Source: Pseudomonadota bacterium
GTDB lineage: Bacteria > Pseudomonadota > Alphaproteobacteria > Acetobacterales > Acetobacteraceae
Length of the DNA stretch: 11,824 nt
Assembly (NCBI GenBank): GCA_021805485.1
Contig: JAJZFF010000016.1
Location: 1-11,824 of the forward strand
Direction: 5' to 3'
The translations under genes and the position numbers were made by a program. Numbering within the stretch: the stretch's first letter is position 1; each line of letters opens with the position of its first letter. The notes beneath the pieces are model-generated. The model had not been told where the DNA came from. It searched no databases and saw only the letters and a program-made list of their open reading frames with translations. This document shows positions 6,653 through 11,824 of this stretch, piece after piece.

Positions 6653-7294
6653 ATCGCACCCATCGAGCCAGAGCGAACCGGCGCTGATCGTCTCCGGCTC
6701 GGTCAGGCAGCAGCGGCGCAGCGTCGGCGCCGCTGCTGCTGCCGCGCGCAGCACCCGCCAGTCAAAGGCGAAGAGCACCGTGCGGTCGAGTGCGCCGTGT
6801 CGGCGGAGGCATGCGATCACCGCCTCGGCCATTTGCTCGGGCGGGGCGGTGAGTTCCGGGCGATCGGGGAAGGTCTTCACCTCGATCAGCATGTCGCGCC
6901 CGGACAGGGATGCGATAACGGCATCGAGGGTGGGAATTCGCGCGCCTTCGACAGGCTTCTGCTCCGGGTAGCGCGCCGCGTAGTCCGATCCCGGCCGCAG
7001 GCGGCCGACATCGAAATTGCCGAGATCGGCGAGGGTGCGCTCGCGCAGGAGGGGGGCGGCATCCGGCGCGAGCCAGGCACCATCGGCATCGCGCGCGACG
7101 TCGGGATTGAGGCGAGGATCGTGATGTACGACCGCGACACCATCGGCGGTAAGGCCGACATCGAATTCCGCGCCGGTCAGGTCGAGCGCGGCGATGCTCG
7201 CGAAGCCCTCGAGTGTATTCTCCGGCAACAGACCGCGGGCGCCGCGATGGCCGAACAAGGCCATGGGCCGCGGGGATGGCATTCGCTCATTCAT
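6368..7294 (-). CDS. Glycerophosphodiester phosphodiesterase family protein
   Basis: This 308-residue TIM-barrel enzyme is predicted to hydrolyse glycerophosphodiesters (deacylated phospholipids) to sn-glycerol 3-phosphate and an alcohol, with a divalent metal. Family residues are all present: HRGARGLLPENT (16-27, catalytic H16 and R17, E25), AEFDVGLTADGVAVVHHD (42-59, metal ligands E43 and D45, second catalytic H58), LIEVKTF (E138 and K140), and the C-terminal barrel motif LPWTVNTPEAFDRMIQLGVDGMISDRPDL (257-285). No signal peptide is seen, so it is probably cytosolic like UgpQ. GGAG at 7302-7305 sits 8 bases before the ATG at 7294. It starts 15 bases after the ABC transporter stop and is the last gene of the run. 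The last 23 residues lie beyond the usual domain. A plus-strand frame overlaps its final 95 codons. Confidence 0.93.
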   Translation of the reverse strand: MNERMPSPRPMALFGHRGARGLLPENTLEGFASIAALDLTGAEFDVGLTADGVAVVHHDPRLNPDVARDADGAWLAPDAAPLLRERTLADLGNFDVGRLRPGSDYAARYPEQKPVEGARIPTLDAVIASLSGRDMLIEVKTFPDRPELTAPPEQMAEAVIACLRRHGALDRTVLFAFDWRVLRAAAAAAPTLRRCCLTEPETISAGSLWLDGCDLGAFGGNLPRAVAATGAVCWAPFHAMLKENEIREAHALGLTVLPWTVNTPEAFDRMIQLGVDGMISDRPDLARAAIGRAGLKVAAAGFVGTIGR

Positions 7295-7309
7295 GCGGTC
7301 GCTCCGTGA

Positions 7310-9076
7310 TCAGGCGGTTTCGACTTCGTCAACACGGGCATGGCCGCCCTCGCCTTGCCTGACCCGCAGCCGCCGCGGATGCAGGCGAATGACGCTTTCA
7401 TGATGTGCGATCGAGACGATCTGCATCGTCGGCAGGCGGGCACGCAGCATGGCAAAAAGGCTGGCTGCGGCCTCCTCGTCGAGCGCGGATAGCGCCTCGT
7501 CAAGGAACAGCCAGTCCGGCTTCGCGACCAACACGCGCGCGAGAGCGAGGCGCTGCTGCTCGCCGCCGGACAGGCGGAGGGACCAGTTGTCCACATGTTC
7601 AAGGCGCAGGCCGAGACCGCCGAGACCGACATCATCGAGCGCGGCGCTTACCGCCGCATCATCCACGTCGTATTCCTGCTGCGGATAGGCGACGGCGCGC
7701 TTGAGCGAGCCGAGCGGAAAATAGGGTTTCTGGGGAAGGAACATCGCCGTGCCGGCCGGCCGGGCAACGCGCCCGCGGCCGAACGGCCAGATGCCGGCGA
7801 GCGCGCGGAACAGGGTCGACTTGCCGGTGCCGGAGGGGCCGGTGATGACGACCGGTTCGCCACGCTCGATCGAGAGGTTGGCTCCGGCGAACAGATCGCG
7901 CCCGTCGGGCAGGGAGACGGTAAGGTCCTCGGCGTGCAACGCGGCATCGGCCGCCGCGGTGACGTGGTCGGGCCGGTGCGCGTGTGCCTGTTTCACCGCG
8001 CGCTCGAACCCATCGAGACGCTGCACGGTGGCGCGCCAGCCGACCAACTGCGGATAGGCAGACACGAACCAGGAGAATGAACCCTGCACGTTGCCGAAGA
8101 TGTTGTTGATTTGCAGCAGCAAGCCAAGGGTGAACAGGCCGGAGAAATAGCCTGGCGCAGCGATCAGGATCGGGAAGATGATCGCCACCTGGCTGAACCC
8201 GATGGTGAAGAAGTTCAGCGCCTTTGTGCGCTTCATGATCTTCCACCAGTTCAGGTAGATCGCATGGAAGCGCTGCTTCAGGCCGACTCCTTCCTCGGCC
8301 TCGCCGCCATAAAGCGCGATCTGTTCGGTGTTCTCGCGCACGCGGATGAGATTGAAGCGGAAATCGGCGTCGACCTGCTGCTGCTGGAAACTCAGCGGGA
8401 TCAGTTTCCAGCCGATCACGTGGGTCAGATAGGTGCCGATCAGCGAGTAGATGATCGCGATCCACACAAGGTAGCCGGGGATGACCAGGCCAAAGAGATG
8501 CAGCGGTGGCACCAGGAACCAGAGCACGAAGATGAAGCTGAACAGGTTCACGATGTTCGAGATGAAGCTGATGCCCAGCGAGAGATTGTTCGAGACGAAG
8601 CTGCGCAGGTCATCGGCGATGCGCTGGTCGGGGTTGTCGAGCGGGCTGCCGGCCTCGGCCTTGAGGCTGAGCTGGTAATGCGCGCGGTTGCCCAGCCAGT
8701 CGGTGACGAAATTCTCGGTGATCCAGCGGCGCCAGCGGATCTCCAGCATCTGCTGGAGGTAGAAGGCGTAGACGCCGACCAGGATGTTGAAGGTCGCGAT
8801 CTCGGTGAAGCCGGGGACGAACCAGGGATAGCCCTTGATCATCTTGTAGGTGAAGATCGACTGCCAGAAACCCGCGGCGTCCTTCGCCTGCAGCGCGTTG
8901 TAAAAGATCTTGTACCAGTAGGAGAACAGGACGTTGAGATAGACCGAGATCAGGTTGAGCGCGATGATGGTGCCGAGCAGGGCCAACGCCGCCCAACGTT
9001 CCTCCGAGCTGAAATAGGGCTTTGCAAGGCGCCAGGCATCGGCGAGCGCGGCACCGACCGCGCGAAGGAATTTCAT
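7310..9076 (-). CDS. SbmA/BacA-like ABC transporter, fused membrane and ATPase domains
   Basis: This 588-residue protein is a half-transporter of the ABC_membrane_2 (SbmA/BacA-like) group. Relatives move peptides, cobalamin-like molecules or very-long-chain fatty-acid compounds; E. coli YddA and mycobacterial Rv1819c have the same architecture. The membrane domain (about 1-340) contains the family stretch VLFSYWYKIFYNALQAKDAAGFWQ (about 49-72), RWRRWITENFVTDWL and FRFNLIRVRENTEQIALYGGE (about 239-259). The ATPase domain has Walker A GPSGTGKS (413-420), Q-loop Q449, signature LSGGEQQR (502-509), Walker B WLFLDE (522-527), D-loop SALD and H-loop H558, so it should be active as a dimer. GGAGG (9084-9088) lies 7 bases before the ATG, which overlaps the stop of the DUF1499 gene as ATGA. 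The substrate and transport direction are unknown. Confidence 0.93.
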   Translation of the reverse strand: MKFLRAVGAALADAWRLAKPYFSSEERWAALALLGTIIALNLISVYLNVLFSYWYKIFYNALQAKDAAGFWQSIFTYKMIKGYPWFVPGFTEIATFNILVGVYAFYLQQMLEIRWRRWITENFVTDWLGNRAHYQLSLKAEAGSPLDNPDQRIADDLRSFVSNNLSLGISFISNIVNLFSFIFVLWFLVPPLHLFGLVIPGYLVWIAIIYSLIGTYLTHVIGWKLIPLSFQQQQVDADFRFNLIRVRENTEQIALYGGEAEEGVGLKQRFHAIYLNWWKIMKRTKALNFFTIGFSQVAIIFPILIAAPGYFSGLFTLGLLLQINNIFGNVQGSFSWFVSAYPQLVGWRATVQRLDGFERAVKQAHAHRPDHVTAAADAALHAEDLTVSLPDGRDLFAGANLSIERGEPVVITGPSGTGKSTLFRALAGIWPFGRGRVARPAGTAMFLPQKPYFPLGSLKRAVAYPQQEYDVDDAAVSAALDDVGLGGLGLRLEHVDNWSLRLSGGEQQRLALARVLVAKPDWLFLDEALSALDEEAAASLFAMLRARLPTMQIVSIAHHESVIRLHPRRLRVRQGEGGHARVDEVETA

Positions 9077-9555
9077 GGATGGGCCTCCGCGGCCCGGCCG
9101 ATCGCCGAGAGCCAGTGCTGGAGCCGCGACGCGTTGGCACCGAAATCCGAATAGCCATAGATCGAGCGGGAATACAGGATAAGGTCACTGCCGCCAGCCG
9201 GGTCAGGGCGGATCTGGGCGATCACCACATCGGGGAAATTGGCCGCCGGAGTGCGGGCGACCCAGGCCTGCTGCAGCCGGTCGGGGAAAGCGTCGAGCGC
9301 GTAGGTGCGTGGTTCAGCACCTGCGACGCGGGCCACCAATGCGTAAAGAGCCGCCGGCGGCAGGGGATAACGCGGCGTGTCGAACGCGGGTTTCGGGGTG
9401 AATCCGGCGGGGGCTGCAAGCGCCTTGTTGGGCGAGGACGGCAGGGCCAGATGCGCGAAATCGACGAAACCGGGCGGGGGGACACCCGCGGCGCCTGTCT
9501 TGCCACAGGCAGGGAAGATCAGGCTCAACAGCAGTGGCAGCATGCCTACGGCCAT
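9073..9555 (-). CDS. DUF1499-domain exported protein
   Basis: The protein has about 160 residues. A short hydrophobic leader (MAVGMLPLLLSLIFPAC) resembles a signal peptide, possibly of a lipoprotein with C17, though the -3 to -1 residues FPA fit a lipobox poorly. After it comes a DUF1499 domain: GFVDFAHLALPSSPNKALAAP, then DAFPDRLQQAWVARTPAANFPDVVIAQIRP, and the C-terminal signature SDLILYSRSIYGYSDFGANASRLQHWL. The biochemical role of DUF1499 is not known. I chose the ATG at 9555 because GGAGG (9563-9567) lies 7 bases before it; a GTG at 9558 would have only 4. The start abuts the stop of the DUF3253 gene and the stop overlaps the ABC transporter start by 4 bases, so the three are likely translated in a coupled way. 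Confidence 0.85.
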   Translation of the reverse strand: MAVGMLPLLLSLIFPACGKTGAAGVPPPGFVDFAHLALPSSPNKALAAPAGFTPKPAFDTPRYPLPPAALYALVARVAGAEPRTYALDAFPDRLQQAWVARTPAANFPDVVIAQIRPDPAGGSDLILYSRSIYGYSDFGANASRLQHWLSAIGRAAEAHP

Positions 9556-9887
9556 CACGTTTCCTCCGTTGTTTCGGCGTGGCCGCCGGGTAGGCGCAGA
9601 CGGATCACGCCGCGCATTGCGTCGGGGTCGATTACCCTTCCTTTTCGCAAGATGACGATCTCCCCCTCGCGCGCAAGATCCCCCGCGGCACGACGGATCG
9701 CGGCAAGATGGCGACGCCAGGCATCCGGCGCGGTTTCGCCGCGCTGCGCGGCGATGCGGCGGGCGGCTTCGGTCGGACAGATCGAGGCGCCGGGACGCCG
9801 GTCCGCAAGGGTGGCGCGGATGGCGCGGCCGGCTTCGTCAGGACCGGCAGGCGGCGAAGGCCGGGCGGAATGCGGAGAGGTGGTCAT
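9555..9887 (-). CDS. DUF3253 family small protein
   Basis: This is a cytosolic protein of about 110 residues with the DUF3253 pattern: an N-terminal helix (GPDEAGRAIRATLADRRPG), the conserved ICPTEAARRIA segment, WRRHLAAIRRAAGDLAREGEIVILRKGRVIDPD, and the C-terminal GVIRLRL. The order of helices and the short beta pair (EIVILRKGRVI) look like a winged-helix fold, which hints at nucleic-acid binding, but no function is established for the family. The ATG at 9887 was chosen; a TTG at 9923 would add 12 residues but lacks a ribosome binding site. The stop is shared with the start of the DUF1499 gene, which places it in the same operon. The gap to the EAL gene upstream is 51 bases and shows no terminator. 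Confidence 0.82.
   Translation of the reverse strand: MTTSPHSARPSPPAGPDEAGRAIRATLADRRPGASICPTEAARRIAAQRGETAPDAWRRHLAAIRRAAGDLAREGEIVILRKGRVIDPDAMRGVIRLRLPGGHAETTEET
9563..9567 (-). promoter_or_regulatory. Shine-Dalgarno that decides the DUF1499 start
   Basis: The minus strand reads GGAGG here. Two overlapping starts follow, GTG at 9558 and ATG at 9555, in the same frame. The spacing is 4 bases to GTG and 7 to ATG, which favours ATG. The site is inside the 3' end of the DUF3253 gene. Confidence 0.6.
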
Positions 9888-9938
9888 GCCGCATTCTCTG
9901 ACCCGGATCGAAGCCTCGGGCAAGCGCCGGTCGCGGGG

Positions 9939-10859
9939 TCAGCCGTCCAGCCGCAGCCGAGCGCGCATCACATCCGCCGGTAGTGCCGGGCCGATCCACG
10001 GTCCCTGAGCCTGGCCGATGCCGAGTTCGCGAGCCTTCTGCAATTCAGTCTCGGTCTCGATCCCGTCGATCGACACGATGACGTCATAACGCCGGGCAAT
10101 GTCGATGGCAGCGCGGATCAGCACCACGTCGGGTCCGCTCGGATCGTTCACGAGCGCATGCGCCATCCTGCGGTCGAGCTTGAGGCCAGTGAACGGGAGC
10201 CGGGAGAGCAGCGCGAGGCTGCCGAACGCGTTGCCAAATCCTTCGAGCGTGACGCCGATTCCGGCATCGCGCAGGCTGGCGATCTGCTGTTGGAGCAGGT
10301 CACCGCCAATGACGAGTTCGGCCTCGTCGATCAGGATATCGATCCGGTGCGGCTCGATACCCAATGGATCCAGTGTCTGCTGGGCGACCTCGCCGATCAG
10401 GCCGTCCGCCAGCGCATGCCCGGACATCGGCACCGAAATCTGCCAGCGCGGCGGACCACCGGCCAGTTCTTCCGCCGCGATGCGCAGCGTGTGGCACAAC
10501 ATCTCGTGGCGGAGTGGCGCGCGGTCGATCCCGCGGAGGAGCGGCGCTACGGGCATCAGCCCGCGGCGGCGATTCGGCAGGCCGAGCCACAGTTCCGCCG
10601 AGACGAATCCATCGCCCGGGGCCGCGAGGTCGAGCCGCGGCAGGTAGCGCAGAACAAAGCTGTCATTGCGTAGAGCCTCGGCGAGGCGGGCGGCGCGCTT
10701 GCGCTGCTCACCTGCCTCGAGGCGGCGAAGCGAGGCGCGTTCCCGACGCTCCGACTCCGTCCGCCCGGCAACAGGGCGGCGCGACTGCATCGGCATCGTG
10801 CCAGAGGACGGCTGAAGGTCCGGAGACTGGGGTAAACTCAAACGCCTTTGCTCCATCAC
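9939..10859 (-). CDS. Degenerate EAL-domain protein, probably catalytically inactive
   Basis: The protein has 306 residues: a basic, low-complexity N-terminal region (about 1-60, many R, E and S, no membrane span), then one EAL domain (about 62-303) of the cyclic-di-GMP phosphodiesterase fold. Signature positions have changed. The EAL motif itself reads ELW (89-91); the metal-binding Asn of the SVN motif is Pro144; the DDFGTG motif reads EGFGNA (206-211); and the AEGVET motif reads SIDGIET (263-269). LKLD keeps its lysine (K227) and QG (285-286) survives. With several metal ligands gone, it should not hydrolyse cyclic-di-GMP, so it may bind it or act as a protein partner. No GGDEF, PAS or receiver domain is present. 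The start is GTG at 10859 or the adjoining ATG at 10856; the ribosome binding site (AGG) is weak for both. Confidence 0.85.
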   Translation of the reverse strand: MMEQRRLSLPQSPDLQPSSGTMPMQSRRPVAGRTESERRERASLRRLEAGEQRKRAARLAEALRNDSFVLRYLPRLDLAAPGDGFVSAELWLGLPNRRRGLMPVAPLLRGIDRAPLRHEMLCHTLRIAAEELAGGPPRWQISVPMSGHALADGLIGEVAQQTLDPLGIEPHRIDILIDEAELVIGGDLLQQQIASLRDAGIGVTLEGFGNAFGSLALLSRLPFTGLKLDRRMAHALVNDPSGPDVVLIRAAIDIARRYDVIVSIDGIETETELQKARELGIGQAQGPWIGPALPADVMRARLRLDG

Positions 10860-10931
10860 GGCTGAATACCTGCCCGTGATGATGACGCGTCGAGGTAAAA
10901 TATAGCTTAACGATGCAACATAAATGCGACC

Positions 10932-10959
10932 ATTATCCTGCTTTGTCTCGATTTTTCAG
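10932..10959 (-). promoter_or_regulatory. Candidate promoter for the EAL gene and downstream run
   Basis: On the minus strand CTGAAA (10959-10954) and GATAAT (10937-10932) are separated by 16 bases, with four and five matches to the sigma-70 consensus. The -35 overlaps the panC stop codon. The 96-base gap between panC and the EAL gene is clearly AT-richer than its surroundings, and a second -10-like TATATT lies at 10900-10905. No terminator hairpin is visible in the gap, so read-through from panC is also possible. Confidence 0.4.
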
Positions 10960-11792
10960 ACCGCGACCGTGTCGAGCAGGCGGGTCGTGCCGAGCCGGGC
11001 GGCGACGAGAAGACGGGCGTCTTCATCTGGAGCGGTCAGCGGCGCAAGGGTCACGGCGTCAACCAGTTCGAGATAGTCGACGATGAAGCCGCCCTGTGCG
11101 AGCGCTTGCCGGCCGGCGGCCAGCGCCGCCGCCGCCGGTTCGCCATCACGCAACCCGCCTCGCACGCGGCAGAGCACCTCGTGGAGAAGCGGAGCACGGG
11201 CGCGGTCGACGGGGTCGAGATAGCGGTTGCGCGACGACATCGCGAGACCATCGACCTCGCGCAAGGTGGGACCGACGACGATCTCGACCGGCAGGAACAG
11301 GTCGGTCGCAAGTCGGCGGATCACCTGCACCTGTTGCCAGTCCTTCTCGCCGAAATAGGCGGCATCCGGCCGGACCTGACCGAGGAGCTTGACCACCACC
11401 GTCGCGACGCCGCGGTAGTGGCCGGGACGGATCGCGCCCTCAAGCACGACGGAAAGCCCGGCAACCTCGACCGACGTGGCATCGCCCGGAGGATACATCG
11501 TGGAGACGCCGGGCAGCCAGGCCAGCGCGCACCCGGCTTCGGCGAGCAAGGCGCAGTCACGCTCGGGGTCGCGCGGGTAGCGGGTGAAGTCCTCGTTCGG
11601 GCCGAACTGCGTGGGGTTGACGAAAATCGACGCGGCGACGACGTGGCCGGCCTCGCGCGCCGCACGAACGAGCGAGAGATGGCCCTCATGCAGCGCGCCC
11701 ATGGTCGGCACCAGGGCGAGGCGGGCGCGGCCACCATCCGTCAGCGCCGCGCGGGCGGCGCGGAGATCCGGAACATTGCGGACGATCTGCAT
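10956..11792 (-). CDS. panC: Pantothenate synthetase
   Basis: This 278-residue cytosolic enzyme condenses pantoate and beta-alanine, using ATP, in the last step of pantothenate (coenzyme A precursor) synthesis. It is full length for the family. Visible motifs are PTMGALHEGH (29-38) with the HxGH nucleotide-binding signature, FVNPTQFGPNED (57-68), GHYRGVATVV (124-133), FGEKDWQQ (147-154), and the KMSKS-like LAMSSRNRYL (183-192). The ATG at 11792 is preceded by GGAGAG (11798-11803) at 5 bases. Only 32 bases lie upstream in the window, so whether panB or another pantothenate gene precedes it cannot be seen. The genes after it on the same strand have no evident role in coenzyme A synthesis. Confidence 0.97.
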   Translation of the reverse strand: MQIVRNVPDLRAARAALTDGGRARLALVPTMGALHEGHLSLVRAAREAGHVVAASIFVNPTQFGPNEDFTRYPRDPERDCALLAEAGCALAWLPGVSTMYPPGDATSVEVAGLSVVLEGAIRPGHYRGVATVVVKLLGQVRPDAAYFGEKDWQQVQVIRRLATDLFLPVEIVVGPTLREVDGLAMSSRNRYLDPVDRARAPLLHEVLCRVRGGLRDGEPAAAALAAGRQALAQGGFIVDYLELVDAVTLAPLTAPDEDARLLVAARLGTTRLLDTVAV

Positions 11793-11824
11793 ACTTTCTC
11801 TCCGTGAACGGCCACGAGTTGCCG

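Noticed and set aside
7659..8465. Minus-strand frame of 268 codons inside the ABC transporter
   Set aside because: It is an arginine-rich out-of-frame reading of the transporter with no recognisable motif.
8111..9154. Plus-strand open frame of 347 codons opposite the ABC transporter
   Set aside because: The translation is acidic and E/D/Q/V-rich, typical of the antisense of membrane-protein codons, and the transporter on the other strand has every ATPase motif.
9888..9923. Upstream TTG start for the DUF3253 gene
   Set aside because: It has no ribosome binding site, and the extra residues do not belong to the domain; the ATG at 9887 is preferred.
1..11824. CRISPR array, tRNA, rRNA, insertion sequence, prophage or attachment site
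   Set aside because: I saw no regularly spaced repeats, cloverleaf sequences, transposase or integrase motifs, or terminal inverted repeats with target duplications in the window.

Overview
This window is GC-rich chromosomal DNA from an alphaproteobacterium. Acetobacteraceae (an Acidiphilium-like acidophile) is my best guess, from the dimeric NADP-isocitrate dehydrogenase type, the strong GC bias and the gene families. The family-level placement is inference. It looks like ordinary core-plus-accessory chromosome: I see no tRNA, rRNA, CRISPR array, transposase, integrase or phage gene.

Layout, left to right. (1) The 3' end of an isocitrate dehydrogenase gene (+), followed by a hairpin. (2) A luciferase-like flavin monooxygenase gene (+), perhaps transcribed without a leader. 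It converges on (3) a three-gene minus-strand operon reading 5495 to 1353: HlyD/EmrA-type periplasmic adaptor, DHA2/EmrB-type 14-helix drug exporter, and NodT/OprM-type outer-membrane lipoprotein channel. Together these make a complete tripartite drug or solvent exporter. The genes overlap by 4 and 11 bases. (4) A 245-base divergent intergenic region with several short inverted repeats and an AT-rich promoter-like stretch. (5) An unrecognised plus-strand gene from 5741. Its last 94 codons run antisense into (6) a glycerophosphodiester phosphodiesterase gene.

(7) That phosphodiesterase is the last gene of a tightly packed minus-strand run. In transcription order the run is panC (pantothenate synthetase), 96-base gap, degenerate EAL-domain protein, short gap, DUF3253 protein, DUF1499 exported protein, SbmA/BacA-like ABC transporter (membrane and ATPase domains fused), phosphodiesterase. 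The DUF3253/DUF1499/ABC/phosphodiesterase genes overlap or nearly touch, so they are probably co-translated. The set (exported small protein, peptide-type ABC transporter, phospholipid head-group hydrolase) suggests an envelope role, but nothing in the sequence proves one.

The points most worth a second look are the EAL protein, which has lost most metal-binding and catalytic positions, the long antisense overlap at 6368-6652, the repeat-rich divergent control region at 5534-5705, the unrecognised protein family at 5741, and the compact DUF1499/ABC/phosphodiesterase operon. I did not find a clearly new defence, mobile or RNA system.
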